Shown here: positions 1 through 8,627 of the stretch, piece after piece
Position numbering within the stretch: position 1 is the stretch's first letter
Layout of the letters: every line of letters begins with the position of its first letter
From: Bacteroidia bacterium
GTDB taxonomy: Bacteria > Bacteroidota > Bacteroidia > J057
Assembly: GCA_033391075.1 (NCBI GenBank)
Contig: JAWPMV010000001.1
Location: 1,922,001-1,986,000 of the forward strand
DNA: 64,000 nt
Direction of reading: 5' to 3'
Position numbers and translations under genes: made by a program
The notes under the pieces: generated by a model
Told to the model about the DNA's origin: nothing
The model's input: only the letters and a program-made list of their open reading frames with translations
Database searches by the model: none

Positions 1-335
1 TTGAAGGGATCACCTCCCAGCAGGTTTTGCAATATCTCTGAATTTTCCTGTTCAAAGTCAATGTATCCCAAGGAGATCAGATGTTTGAAGAGTACCCTGA
101 ATTCTCGGGATTGAGAAACAGAATTTTGGGGGAAATCCAGTTTGGCAACTTCATATTCTCCAGGAAGAAATTTTATCCATTGCCCCGGGGAAAGAAAGAT
201 GAGTTTATTCTCAAAATCTGTATAGTTCTTGAAATCAACTTCAATGATCCCTCTTCCAGATTTAATCCAAATCAGAACATGCGCATCAAAAAAGATGGCT
301 TCATTTATTTTGGGATGGAAGATTTGCAGATTCAT
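1..335 (-). CDS. AraC-like regulator, N-terminal sensor domain (partial)
   Basis: The minus strand stays open from an ATG at 335 to the window edge, giving 111 residues (start MNLQIFHPKINEA) with no stop. The start is supported by a GGAGGA ribosome binding site about 5 nt upstream. The visible part reads like the cupin-type ligand-binding half of an AraC-family regulator: alternating beta-strand-like segments with FLSPGQWIKFLPGEYE, resembling the 'effect on/off' sensor strands of such proteins. The helix-turn-helix half would lie beyond the left edge, so the family call is inference. It is transcribed divergently from the thioredoxin-like gene at 464, sharing a spacer of about 130 bp. A 106-residue plus-strand reading frame over the same bases is rejected as its shadow. 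Confidence 0.6.
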   Translation of the reverse strand, partial: MNLQIFHPKINEAIFFDAHVLIWIKSGRGIIEVDFKNYTDFENKLIFLSPGQWIKFLPGEYEVAKLDFPQNSVSQSREFRVLFKHLISLGYIDFEQENSEILQNLLGGDPF

Positions 336-463
336 AATCCTTCCTCCAAATGTTCAGAAAAAGAAAGGAAAATTCAAATGAGAATGGAAGAATCCTGTTA
401 GCAGATCCCTTTGCCCCTATATTTCGTATATTGAACACGGATTGAAAAAATCGCAAGTAGTAT

Positions 464-985
464 ATGATTATTAGACCAGCCTTAGGATTCTTTCTCATTT
501 CCCTTATGATCTTTGCTACCTCTTTTCTCCTGCCTAAAGTGGAGGAAAGAAAAGTTGCCCTGGAAAATAATTGGGAGATTATGCGACCTGATTCAGTTGT
601 TAAAGACTTTCAGGATGTGATTGCCGGATTCAAAGGGAAAGTTGTTTATGTTGATTTTTGGGCAAGCTGGTGCGGCCCCTGTATGCAGGACTTTCGGATG
701 GCAGCCCCAGTCAAAGAAGCCTATATGGATGAAGACATTGTCTTCCTTTATATTTCACTGGATGAATCCCTTCATTCATGGGCAAGAGCTAATCAAAGAC
801 TTCAGCTTGATAAGAACAGCTTTGTCGTTCCCGATTTATATTCCTCTGCTATCGTCAGCAACTTTCGCGTAACTACCATCCCTCGTTATCTCATTTATGA
901 TAAAAATGGGAATATGGTAAAAGATAATGCCCCTCCTCCCGGAAGTTCCATGGGGATACGCTTGATTGATAAATATCTCAAATAA
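464..985 (+). CDS. TlpA/ResA-like thioredoxin-fold protein
   Basis: A 173-residue protein with an N-terminal hydrophobic segment (about residues 5-25) that would export it or anchor it facing the periplasm. The thioredoxin active site WCGPC follows the strand VVYVDFWAS at about residues 62-74. The cis-proline loop appears as TTIPRY, and a typical beta-strand YLIYDKNG follows it. These features place it in the TlpA/ResA/AhpC-TSA-like group of periplasmic thiol-disulfide oxidoreductases, which reduce or isomerise disulfides in exported proteins or cytochromes. No cytochrome-maturation genes are adjacent, so the substrate cannot be assigned. It stands alone on its strand between a divergent regulator and a hydrolase gene. 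Confidence 0.85.
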   Translation: MIIRPALGFFLISLMIFATSFLLPKVEERKVALENNWEIMRPDSVVKDFQDVIAGFKGKVVYVDFWASWCGPCMQDFRMAAPVKEAYMDEDIVFLYISLDESLHSWARANQRLQLDKNSFVVPDLYSSAIVSNFRVTTIPRYLIYDKNGNMVKDNAPPPGSSMGIRLIDKYLK

Positions 986-1148
986 TCGAGTCTAATTTAT
1001 TGCCTTTATAATGCTTCTCATAAGGAGAGAGCATGATCCCTTATACCAGGATTCTTCTTCTTCTCTACAACCTTTCCTAAATCTATTAGTCTTTATAACA
1101 AAGAGACACTTCGAAGCACTATCACGAAAACTAGACATCAAACACAGA

Positions 1149-2633
1149 ATGAAACAAGTCATACAGGCTATCTTTCTCTTTATTATATCCAGTCTTTCCT
1201 GCACACAAATGCAAAAAGTCTCCGGACAGCAAAGCGAACAGTTTTCTAAAGAGATCAAAGAACTTCAGCAATATTTTCACATCCCCGGAATGGCAGCGAT
1301 TGTCATAGAAGATGGAGAAATCATCACAGAAGAATATTTGGGTTTAGCAGATGTAGAAAAGGATATCGCGATGGACGCTGAGACGGCAATTCCTATGGCC
1401 TCATTAACCAAAATATTCTCTGCCTCCCTTATTCATCAATTGGCTGAGGAAGGCAAACTCTCTCTGGATGATCCCATAAATATGTACCTGGATGAACATC
1501 CATTTTCTGAGGATATCAGCATTGCACACGTACTTTCTCATACCTCACAGGGAAATCCTGGCGAGCAATTTTATTATAGTTATCGCTTTGGAGCCCTAAC
1601 AGCCGTTATCGAAAAAGCATCAGGAAAGAGCTATGAGGATGTCTTTCAGGAGAGAATTCTGAATCATTTAAGAATGGAAAACAGCATTCCTCATTTGTCC
1701 GAAGCCTATGTAAAAGAAAAAAAGCTCAAAGTTGCGAAGCCTTACGCATGGGAAGGGGAGATTCAAGCAGGAAGATTTGAGTATGGCTTCTCTAGTTCAG
1801 CTGGCCTGTTATCGACCTTAAGGGATATGGCTAGGTTTGACAAAGCACTCAATGAGAATAGCCTGATTTCGGCTCATGCAAAGTCTGAGCTATTTCGACC
1901 TTTATCTCCTCATCTGCCTTATGCCAAAGGGATATTTAAGAGCAAGATGCTGGATGAAGAAATCTACTGGGGCTATGGCCAATACGATCATTTTTCCAGT
2001 CTGTATATCAAGCTTCCCAAACGGAAGCTTTCTTTGATTATGGCGGCCAACAATAACCTCATGAGTGATCCAGCTCGACTCATTTATGGGGACTTGTCTT
2101 ATTCTCTTTTTGCCCAAAGCTTTTTGAAGAATTTTGTTTTGGATAAAGGAGAGATGAATCTTTTGGAGGATGCTTCTAGTCTGGAAAAACTTTCAATGGA
2201 AAAGAGTAGCGACTTTTACCGGGATAAATTGCTGGCCCAGGCAGTCGCAGAAAGTTTTCTCGCTCGCTATGAAGTGGAGCATTTTCAAAGAAGTGTCGAT
2301 ATCCTGAGCAAAGTATTTGATATGTACCCGGAGGTGGAAAGCTATGCGGACCTGACATTGCTCCACAATCTATCCTTTCTCAAAACCCTTGATTTTCATT
2401 TAGAGCTGGGAGGATTTGACAAGTTTGATGAACAATTGGAGAAAATCGGGAAGATGATTTTGCATAAAGACAAGGCTAATCCTTATGCCAATGTGTATAT
2501 GGGAGGTTATTTTGATATGAAAGGAGAAGTAGAGAAGGCCAGGACCCATTATAAGTCAATTCTAGAGGCTGATAACTTTTCTTCCTTCTGGTATACAAAT
2601 GAAGCAAAGAACTGGCTGGAAGCCCATCCCTAA
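1149..2633 (+). CDS. Beta-lactamase-fold serine hydrolase lipoprotein with C-terminal helical extension
   Basis: I chose ATG 1149 (494 residues) because it begins directly with a signal peptide, MKQVIQAIFLFIISSLSC, that ends in a plausible lipoprotein cysteine; the frame is open further upstream to 1011, but that extension carries no export signal. The class C beta-lactamase / penicillin-binding-protein-like Ser-x-x-Lys motif is SLTK (S85, K88). The second motif, normally Tyr-x-Asn, reads YSY (143-145), and no His-Gly-Gly or Lys-Thr-Gly third motif is obvious. After about residue 310 the protein becomes helical and TPR-like (AEKARTHYKSIL-type repeat near the end). Family members are D-aminopeptidases, esterases or PBP-like enzymes. 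The altered motifs make its catalytic competence uncertain. Confidence 0.75.
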   Translation: MKQVIQAIFLFIISSLSCTQMQKVSGQQSEQFSKEIKELQQYFHIPGMAAIVIEDGEIITEEYLGLADVEKDIAMDAETAIPMASLTKIFSASLIHQLAEEGKLSLDDPINMYLDEHPFSEDISIAHVLSHTSQGNPGEQFYYSYRFGALTAVIEKASGKSYEDVFQERILNHLRMENSIPHLSEAYVKEKKLKVAKPYAWEGEIQAGRFEYGFSSSAGLLSTLRDMARFDKALNENSLISAHAKSELFRPLSPHLPYAKGIFKSKMLDEEIYWGYGQYDHFSSLYIKLPKRKLSLIMAANNNLMSDPARLIYGDLSYSLFAQSFLKNFVLDKGEMNLLEDASSLEKLSMEKSSDFYRDKLLAQAVAESFLARYEVEHFQRSVDILSKVFDMYPEVESYADLTLLHNLSFLKTLDFHLELGGFDKFDEQLEKIGKMILHKDKANPYANVYMGGYFDMKGEVEKARTHYKSILEADNFSSFWYTNEAKNWLEAHP

Positions 2634-2747
2634 ACCCTATTAGATTTTCGGCGTACATAGGATCACACCTCAATCATTTAGCACAGAATAGCATCACGCA
2701 CAGGGTCTATCTAAATCGACTCCCTGTATTGTATTATTATTTATTTT

Positions 2748-3449
2748 ATGTTCGTAGAAAGTTCAGAAATGTATGACCTTATCTATAGTTTTAAGGACTA
2801 TCAGAAAGAGTCAGAAGAAATAGCACAACTTATCCATCGTAGAAAACCAGCAGCCCAAAAAGTACTTGATGTCGCTTGCGGAACCGCAGAGCACCATAAA
2901 TACCTGGGAGATAAATTCTCCATCACTGGCCTAGACATCAATCCCGGATTCATCAAAATAGCCAAACGAAAGATACCGGATGGAGAATATTATATCGGAG
3001 ATATGCGGGAATTTGAGTTGGAGCAAACATTCGATGTGATCCTCTGTTTGTTTAGCTCAATAGGCTATGTAAAAGATTTTGAAGAGCTCGTTGCAACTTT
3101 GAAAAGCTTCAGGAGTCATTTATCGGAGGAAGGCTTGCTGATCGTTGAGCCCTGGGTCACTCCGGAGAATTGGTATGAAGGAAAGGTCCATATGCTGACC
3201 TATGAGAGTGAAGGAGTGAAGATTTGTCGGATGAATAAAAGTGAAACAGAAGACAGGCATTCTGTTCTCAATTTCCACTACCTCATTGGAACAACCAAAG
3301 AAGGGGTTCGGCATTTTGAGGAAAGACATGAGCTGATTCTGTTAAGCATAAACAAAATGAAAGAAGCATTTGCTCTTGCTGGACTTTCTGTTGAGCACGA
3401 TCCTGAAGGATTGATCGGCAGAGGTATGTATTATGCAAAAGCTGTCTAG
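2748..3449 (+). CDS. Class I SAM-dependent methyltransferase
   Basis: A 233-residue cytoplasmic protein with the Rossmann methyltransferase motif I, VLDVACGTAEHH (residues 39-50), followed by the acidic end of strand beta-2 (ITGLDINPGFI) and motif IV-like FDVILCLFSSIGYV. The N-terminal MYDLIYSFKDYQKE and later WYEGKVHMLTYE segments resemble the group containing sugar N-methyltransferases and glycine/sarcosine-type methyltransferases. The substrate is not predictable here. The gene stands alone; a strong inverted repeat lies directly downstream and probably ends the transcript. Confidence 0.85.
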   Translation: MFVESSEMYDLIYSFKDYQKESEEIAQLIHRRKPAAQKVLDVACGTAEHHKYLGDKFSITGLDINPGFIKIAKRKIPDGEYYIGDMREFELEQTFDVILCLFSSIGYVKDFEELVATLKSFRSHLSEEGLLIVEPWVTPENWYEGKVHMLTYESEGVKICRMNKSETEDRHSVLNFHYLIGTTKEGVRHFEERHELILLSINKMKEAFALAGLSVEHDPEGLIGRGMYYAKAV

Positions 3450-3455
3450 AAAAAC

Positions 3456-3486
3456 TAAGCCTGAATTCATATTGAATTCAGGCTTA
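3456..3486. terminator. Perfect 14-bp hairpin between two genes
   Basis: TAAGCCTGAATTCA and its exact reverse complement are separated by the three bases TAT. The hairpin starts 6 bases after the methyltransferase stop and ends 28 bases before the next start codon. There is no long T tract, so the terminator role is inferred from position and stem strength. Confidence 0.6.
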
Positions 3487-3514
3487 CTTATATTAAATAA
3501 AAACATTACCACAC

Positions 3515-5173
3515 ATGCAGATTACTACCGTCTTATTTAGAGCAGTATTAAGTCTTATCTTCTGTTCTTCTCTTTTCATCGCCTATGCCCAAAATGGAAG
3601 TGCAGAATATGACGCACTTCTCAAGGAGGCCTTTCCTGCTGAAGGCCCGGGAGCAACTGCCCTGGTAGCAAAAAATGGAAAGATCATTTATCAAAATGCA
3701 GTAGGGATGGCGGACTTGGAATTAGGGGTTAAAATGAAGCCCGGTAATGTATTTGAGATTGGATCTGTTACCAAGCAATTTACTTCAGTTAGCATCCTGA
3801 TGTTGATGGAAGAAGGGAAACTTTCGATCGATGATGAAATCACAAAATTCATCCCCGATTATCCTACCCATGGACATAAGATCACAATCCACCATTTACT
3901 CAATCACACTTCCGGTATAAAAAGCTATACCAATATGGAGGCTTTTTCTGATGTCTGGAGGAAAGACTATAGTCCCGAAGATTTGATCAGCGAGTTCAAA
4001 TTTAAACCCATGGAATTTGCTCCGGGAGATGCCTGGAACTATAACAATTCCGGTTACTTTTTGCTCGGATACATCATTGAGAAGGTTTCCGGGATGACTT
4101 ATGCAGAATTTATAGATCAGAAAATCTTCCAGCCTTTGGGTATGGAAAATAGCTACTATGGAAGTATGCCGAAAATCATCAAAAATCGAGCGAAAGGGTA
4201 TCAAAGAAATGGAGAGGATTACGTCAATGCGGAGTATTTGAGTTTGACTATTCCCTATGCTGCAGGTTCGATTATGTCTACTGTTGAGGACCTTAACAAA
4301 TGGCAAATAGCTCTCAAAGTAGGTAAACTTATCAAAAAAGAAAGCCTGGACTTGGCCTATACAAATACCAAACTCAACAATGGCGATCCCACTAACTATG
4401 GATACGGTTGGGGAAATAATGAAATCTTTGGTAGTACAACTGTTGAGCATGGAGGAGGCATATTTGGTTATTTAACCAATGGAATCTACTTGCCAGAGGA
4501 AGATGTATATGTAGCTGTTTTTTCCAATTGTAATTGCAATGATCCCAGCGAGGTTTCTACTCGTATGGCTGCTCTTGCCATAGGTAAGCCTTATCCCTCA
4601 AAAGAAAAGGCGATGAAAATGAAGGAAGCAGATATGCAAAAACTCGTAGGGATGTATGAGTATGAAAATGGAGTCAAGAGGAATATTATTTTTGAAGACG
4701 GCCAACTCTATAGTGTTAGAAATGGGAATCGCTCTGAAATTTATCCCACAAGTAAAGAAAGCTGGTTTTTTAACCAGAGTACTGCCAGCTATAGATTTAC
4801 CTATGATGCTAATGGTGAGCCCGCAACGGTTTACTTTGAAGATCGAATCAATTCCTCCAAAGGAAAAAGGGTTTCCAAAGAAATTGTAACAAAAAGGGAA
4901 ATTGAAGTAGCAGAAAGTATCCTTAGGCAGTATGTTGGAACCTACGAGATACAAAAAGGGTTTAATTTAGTGGTGACTTTGGAAGATGGTAATCTGATGA
5001 CGCAGGCTACTGGTCAAGCTAAATTTCAGCTTTTTCCAGAAACGGAGACCAAATTCTTCGTCAAAGCATTTGAGGCAGCAGTGGAATTCAAAAAATCAGA
5101 TGCAGGTAAAGTTGATTCTGCAGTTCTTTATCAAGGAGGGCAGGAGACTAAGATAATACGAATAAACGACTAG
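3515..5173 (+). CDS. Exported beta-lactamase-fold serine hydrolase (class C-like)
   Basis: A 552-residue protein with a cleavable signal peptide ending near AYAQ (residue 25). All three catalytic signatures of the class C beta-lactamase / DD-peptidase superfamily are present: SVTK (S84, K87), YNN (Y176, N178) and HGGG (from H312). The catalytic domain ends at about residue 360. The remaining 190 residues hold two similar stretches that each begin with a LVGMYEYE / YVGTYEIQ motif and look like small beta-barrel domains, as in other Bacteroidota members of this family. The likely role is hydrolysis of a peptide or ester outside the cytoplasm; true beta-lactamase activity is not implied. It is separated from the preceding gene by a strong hairpin and so probably has its own transcript. 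Confidence 0.88.
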   Translation: MQITTVLFRAVLSLIFCSSLFIAYAQNGSAEYDALLKEAFPAEGPGATALVAKNGKIIYQNAVGMADLELGVKMKPGNVFEIGSVTKQFTSVSILMLMEEGKLSIDDEITKFIPDYPTHGHKITIHHLLNHTSGIKSYTNMEAFSDVWRKDYSPEDLISEFKFKPMEFAPGDAWNYNNSGYFLLGYIIEKVSGMTYAEFIDQKIFQPLGMENSYYGSMPKIIKNRAKGYQRNGEDYVNAEYLSLTIPYAAGSIMSTVEDLNKWQIALKVGKLIKKESLDLAYTNTKLNNGDPTNYGYGWGNNEIFGSTTVEHGGGIFGYLTNGIYLPEEDVYVAVFSNCNCNDPSEVSTRMAALAIGKPYPSKEKAMKMKEADMQKLVGMYEYENGVKRNIIFEDGQLYSVRNGNRSEIYPTSKESWFFNQSTASYRFTYDANGEPATVYFEDRINSSKGKRVSKEIVTKREIEVAESILRQYVGTYEIQKGFNLVVTLEDGNLMTQATGQAKFQLFPETETKFFVKAFEAAVEFKKSDAGKVDSAVLYQGGQETKIIRIND

Positions 5174-5263
5174 GAATGAAGGGCAAGGAAGTGGAAAGGG
5201 AGAATTGAAAGTGAATTTTCACTAATAATCCTTTCTGTTCAATTCTTTTCAACAGCCGCTATT

Positions 5264-5344
5264 ATTGCGAAGCTGTATGATAGACGAAGCAATCTCTATA
5301 ATAGCTGTTTGAAGTCAAAGAGATTGTTTCACTTCCATCGCAAT
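5264..5344. repeat. REP-like dispersed palindromic element, copy 1
   Basis: The outer arms are ATTGCGA (5264-5270) and TCGCAAT (5338-5344). The inner arms are GAAGCAATCTCT (5286-5297) and AGAGATTGTTTC (5319-5330), which pair with one mismatch. The same outer and inner words recur in the same order at 60498-60594, so this is a family rather than a chance palindrome. It lies between two genes and has no coding potential. Confidence 0.65.
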
Positions 5345-5393
5345 GATGTGCTTTTTCATCATAAGAATTTTTCTCCCATATAGCTTAATTACG

Positions 5394-5424
5394 AGCCCCA
5401 TTCGAAAGAGTGGGGCTTTCTCTT
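5394..5424 (+). terminator. Rho-independent-type terminator
   Basis: AGCCCCA (5394-5400), a 10-base loop and TGGGGCT (5411-5417) form the stem, followed by the T-rich run TTCTCTTT. It lies about 220 bases after the serine hydrolase stop. Confidence 0.6.
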
Positions 5425-5529
5425 TAAAGCTAAAAACAAAGCTTGCTTTGACAAGTTTTGTAAATACGATCTGCAAGCCAGATATTGCGAGTTAAAATAA
5501 AACTCGCCTTGTAAAGCTCAAGCTCACAT

Positions 5530-6576
5530 ATGTGCATTCGAATCTCGCTTTTACTACTACTAAGTTTAGTTTTTTCTTGTAAGGAAACTTCGCTTGAAAA
5601 AAGCTTTCAAATAAAGACACCCACCTTTGATACTTTCCCTATCAATGCCAGTGTACGTGCCATAGAAGTGGTCGATGAACTCAATATGTGGTTCGCGGCT
5701 GGGGAGGGTATGTTTGGATATACAGAGGATGGAGGAAATAGCTGGACCCAGGATAGTATCAAAATAGGAGACAAACCCCTGGAATTTCGTGCAATCGCCA
5801 TTACAGAGGAGGCAGTTTTTTTGCTTAGCACAGGAAGCCCTGCCTATTTACTACGTTCAGAAAACAAAGGCCAAAGTTGGGAAGAGGTATATAAGGAGGA
5901 ACTTCCCGGCACCTATTATAATTCGCTGAAATTTTGGGATAAAATGGAAGGTATAGCGGTTGGTGATCCTACTGAGTCTTGTTTGTCTGTAATCATTACC
6001 CGAGATGGAGGCAAGACCTGGAAGAAGGTTAGCTGTGAAAGCCTTCCTCAGGCAGCAGAAGGAGAGGCAGGCTTTGCTGCCAGTAATACGAATATTGCTC
6101 TCCGGGGAGATCATGTCTGGCTGGCAACCGGAGGCGCAAAAGCTCGGATTATTCACAGTGCTGATAAAGGGCGAAGCTGGGAGGTCTACGACACCCCCAT
6201 CATTCAGGGCGGTCAAATGACGGGAATTTTTTCCGTTGATTTTTTAGATGAAAAAAATGGGATCATTTTTGGAGGAGACTGGGAAAAACAGGATGCCCAA
6301 CAAAAAACCAAAGCGATAACAAATGATGGAGGGAAAACCTGGCGCCTTGTGAGCAATGGAGATACACCAGGATTTCGTTCCTGTGTGCAATATGTTCCCG
6401 GGAGTTCCGGTAAAGGCATTCTAGCCGTTGGGAGCCCTGGTATTTCCTATTCAATGGATGCCGGAGAGAGTTGGGTAAATCTCAATGATGAAGGCTTCTA
6501 CACGATCCGCATTGCTGATTCGGGTAAAGCTGCCTGGTTAGCTGGAAAAAATCGCATCATGAAGATGAGTTGGTAG
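5530..6576 (+). CDS. BNR/YCF48-like beta-propeller lipoprotein
   Basis: A 348-residue lipoprotein: the leader MCIRISLLLLLSLVFSC ends at C17. The body carries repeated Asp-box-like units typical of BNR/sialidase-type or YCF48-type propellers: TEDGGNSW, SENKGQSW, TRDGGKTW, SADKGRSW, TNDGGKTW and SMDAGESW. That is about six blades, each with the S-x-D-x-G-x-x-W pattern or a variant. Such proteins serve as binding or assembly scaffolds; no glycosidase catalytic arginines or acids are evident, so sialidase activity is not proposed. The gene stands alone after a long intergenic region. Confidence 0.8.
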   Translation: MCIRISLLLLLSLVFSCKETSLEKSFQIKTPTFDTFPINASVRAIEVVDELNMWFAAGEGMFGYTEDGGNSWTQDSIKIGDKPLEFRAIAITEEAVFLLSTGSPAYLLRSENKGQSWEEVYKEELPGTYYNSLKFWDKMEGIAVGDPTESCLSVIITRDGGKTWKKVSCESLPQAAEGEAGFAASNTNIALRGDHVWLATGGAKARIIHSADKGRSWEVYDTPIIQGGQMTGIFSVDFLDEKNGIIFGGDWEKQDAQQKTKAITNDGGKTWRLVSNGDTPGFRSCVQYVPGSSGKGILAVGSPGISYSMDAGESWVNLNDEGFYTIRIADSGKAAWLAGKNRIMKMSW

Positions 6577-6613
6577 GCGAATATTCGCTAAATTTTCTGC
6601 TAACTTAGAAAGT

Positions 6614-7351
6614 ATGAGTTCACATCCCAGGCATGTCCTGATCCTCGGTTGTGGAAGGAGCGGTACCTCCATTTTTGGAGAATTTTTCGACCACCTTCCC
6701 ATGTACCAATACCTTAGCGAACCTGACTTTGATGAACTATCTGCTTTGGACCAAAGCAGCCCAATAGCTATCAAAGTTCCACGAAGGAGCAAATTTCATG
6801 CTCCTGACAAAGGCTTATCCATTTCGGTCGAGAAGCTTTTCGAACTTTTTCCTGAAAACCTTCAGATTTACTGGCAGCTCAGACACCCCCTCGATACCAT
6901 AGCTTCCCTCAAAGTCGGAATTTCTAAAAATTGGGGGCATCATCCTCGTCCCCATGATTGGGAAGCATGGATGGATGAAAGCCTGATAAAGAAATGTGCC
7001 TATCATTGGGCCTATATCAATCGCTTTGGCTTTGAGCACCTAAAGGACATTGCCAAAATCAAGCGTTTCGAGGACATGTTGTCTGAGCCCATGAATTTTG
7101 CTCTGAATATTTGTGAAGAGATTGGAGTAGATGTAGATAGTGCTAATTCAGAAATCAACTCATGGGCAGAAAGGATTCAAAACAAAAACAATGATAAGTT
7201 CGTAGAAGCGGTAACCTCTCAAGCTTATTCTACCAAAGATCATTCAGTCAGGGTAAACAGATGGAAAGAAAATCTATCTGAGGAAGATGTTGCAATGTGT
7301 CGGCCCTTTATAACTGAGCTGGCAAGCAAATTTTCATATACATTACCCTAA
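6614..7351 (+). CDS. Sulfotransferase-family protein
   Basis: A 245-residue protein whose N-terminus HVLILGCGRSGTSIFGEFF (residues 7-25) matches the 5'-phosphosulfate loop of PAPS-dependent sulfotransferases. A later RHPLDTIASLKV segment matches the 3'-phosphate binding region. There is no signal peptide. Family members transfer sulfate from PAPS to hydroxyls or amines of sugars, lipids or small molecules; the acceptor is unknown here and no PAPS-synthesis genes are adjacent. The next gene begins only 10 bases after the stop, so they are probably cotranscribed. Confidence 0.8.
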   Translation: MSSHPRHVLILGCGRSGTSIFGEFFDHLPMYQYLSEPDFDELSALDQSSPIAIKVPRRSKFHAPDKGLSISVEKLFELFPENLQIYWQLRHPLDTIASLKVGISKNWGHHPRPHDWEAWMDESLIKKCAYHWAYINRFGFEHLKDIAKIKRFEDMLSEPMNFALNICEEIGVDVDSANSEINSWAERIQNKNNDKFVEAVTSQAYSTKDHSVRVNRWKENLSEEDVAMCRPFITELASKFSYTLP

Positions 7352-7361
7352 AGGAAAACAC

Positions 7362-7859
7362 ATGAAAATAAAAGCCTTCGCAGCCCTATTTTTATTCATA
7401 TTAACTTCTGTCCATCTTCAAAGCCAGAGCCCGAAAAAGTACAGGACTTATCACAATGAGCGTTTTGGGTTTTGCCTGGAAGTTCCATTTCAAATCTTTG
7501 AAGCACAACGGCCACCTGAAAATGGAGATGGTTTGAGGTTCTTATCTCATTGGGGAGAGAGTTTATTACTTAGCTATGGAGGACATAGTTTGGGAATGAG
7601 TCTGAAAGAGCACATGGAATTTAGCCTGGAGGCTGGTGATTTCAGGGATCGAAAAAGAGAGCTTAGCTATCAACGGATTGCAGATGATTTTTTTATTTTG
7701 AGTGGCTATGTAGGAGAGAAAATCTTTTACCGAAGAACCTACCTGGAAAATAAGATCTTCAAAACCCTCTACCTGGAATATCCAAAAACTCAGAAAGAGA
7801 GATACGATAAGATAATTTCCCATATGGTGAAAACCTTCCCTTATTGCCCTTCAAACTGA
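7362..7859 (+). CDS. Exported protein of unknown function
   Basis: A 165-residue protein with a clear signal peptide (MKIKAFAALFLFILTSVHLQSQS). The mature part has an aromatic, beta-rich start (YRTYHNERFGFCLEVPFQ) followed by a mixed segment ending KTFPYCPSN. The 'YxxxRFGFxxxVP' opening is seen in small periplasmic proteins of unknown role in many Gram-negatives. I do not recognise a defined domain. It lies 10 bases after the sulfotransferase gene and its stop is 8 bases before the next start, so the three genes 6614-8473 look like one operon. Confidence 0.65.
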   Translation: MKIKAFAALFLFILTSVHLQSQSPKKYRTYHNERFGFCLEVPFQIFEAQRPPENGDGLRFLSHWGESLLLSYGGHSLGMSLKEHMEFSLEAGDFRDRKRELSYQRIADDFFILSGYVGEKIFYRRTYLENKIFKTLYLEYPKTQKERYDKIISHMVKTFPYCPSN

Positions 7860-7867
7860 AATTATAC

Positions 7868-8473
7868 ATGAACCTGCAAAAAGATTTTGGAAACATCGAT
7901 ATTTACCTTTTCGACCAATTATTGAAAGGGAGGATACAAAAGAACCATAAGATTCTGGATGCAGGTTGTGGAGGCGGTCGAAATTCTTACTTCTTTCTAA
8001 AAGAGGGCTTTGAGCTTTATGGAGTGGACCAAAATCCCTTGGCAATTGAGGGGATTCGAGAAATGGCAAAACTTATTTCTCCGGGCTATCCTGAAAAGAG
8101 ATTCGAAACTGCCGAATTGAGTCAACTTCCTTTTAAGGATGAAAGTTTTGATTGGATCATCTGCAATGCGGTCCTTCATTTTGCCAATGATCATGCGCAC
8201 TTTGAGCGTATGATGCTCGAACTGTGGAGAGTGCTAAAACGGGGGGCTATATTTTTTGCAAGATTGGCTTCAGATATAGGATTTGAAGGGAAATACAAGG
8301 ATTTGGGGAATGGCAGATATTTTCTGCCGGATGAAAGTGAGCGTTATGCGGTGAGTGAACAACAACTATTGGATTACACACAGAAACTAAATGCTGAGCT
8401 AATCGAAAGAATCAAGACAACCAATGTGCAAAACCTAAGGGCCATGACTACCTGGGTACTAAAGAAAAATTAG
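7868..8473 (+). CDS. Class I SAM-dependent methyltransferase
   Basis: The start at ATG 7868 (201 residues, MNLQKDFGNIDIY) is preferred over an in-frame ATG at 7844 that would overlap the previous gene. Motif I is ILDAGCGGGRNSYFF, followed by the acidic loop ELYGVDQNPLAI and motif IV FDWIICNAVLHFA. This is the Methyltransf_11/25-like fold of small-molecule methyltransferases. A tellurite-resistance (TehB) or ubiquinone-like identity cannot be separated from sequence alone. It is the last gene of the compact group 6614-8473. Confidence 0.82.
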   Translation: MNLQKDFGNIDIYLFDQLLKGRIQKNHKILDAGCGGGRNSYFFLKEGFELYGVDQNPLAIEGIREMAKLISPGYPEKRFETAELSQLPFKDESFDWIICNAVLHFANDHAHFERMMLELWRVLKRGAIFFARLASDIGFEGKYKDLGNGRYFLPDESERYAVSEQQLLDYTQKLNAELIERIKTTNVQNLRAMTTWVLKKN

Positions 8474-8627
8474 GAGAAAGTTCAAGATTACCTCTCAACC
8501 TAAATAGCAAGTATAAACGGCTGATTGATATCGGATGCAAATATGCTGAGATAGCGAAAGCATGCTTGATCAAAGATCGAAACCCGCCAAATTAAATTTA
8601 GCATCAAAGAAGAAATACATATAAACC

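Larger units (their letters stand above)
5174..5529. other. Intergenic stretch without a gene
   Basis: These 356 bases hold no convincing reading frame. They contain a REP-like imperfect palindrome (5264-5344), a terminator-like hairpin (5394-5417) and a small hairpin (5487-5507: GCGAGTT, 7-base loop, AACTCGC) just before the next gene. All three are described separately or here. Confidence 0.7.

Noticed and set aside
81..401. A 106-residue plus-strand frame at the left edge
   Set aside because: It overlaps a better minus-strand frame with a clear ribosome binding site and coding character, and it matches no known fold.
3896..4450. A 184-residue minus-strand frame inside the second serine hydrolase
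   Set aside because: It lies wholly opposite the YxN and HGGG catalytic region of a well-supported gene and has no ribosome binding site of its own.
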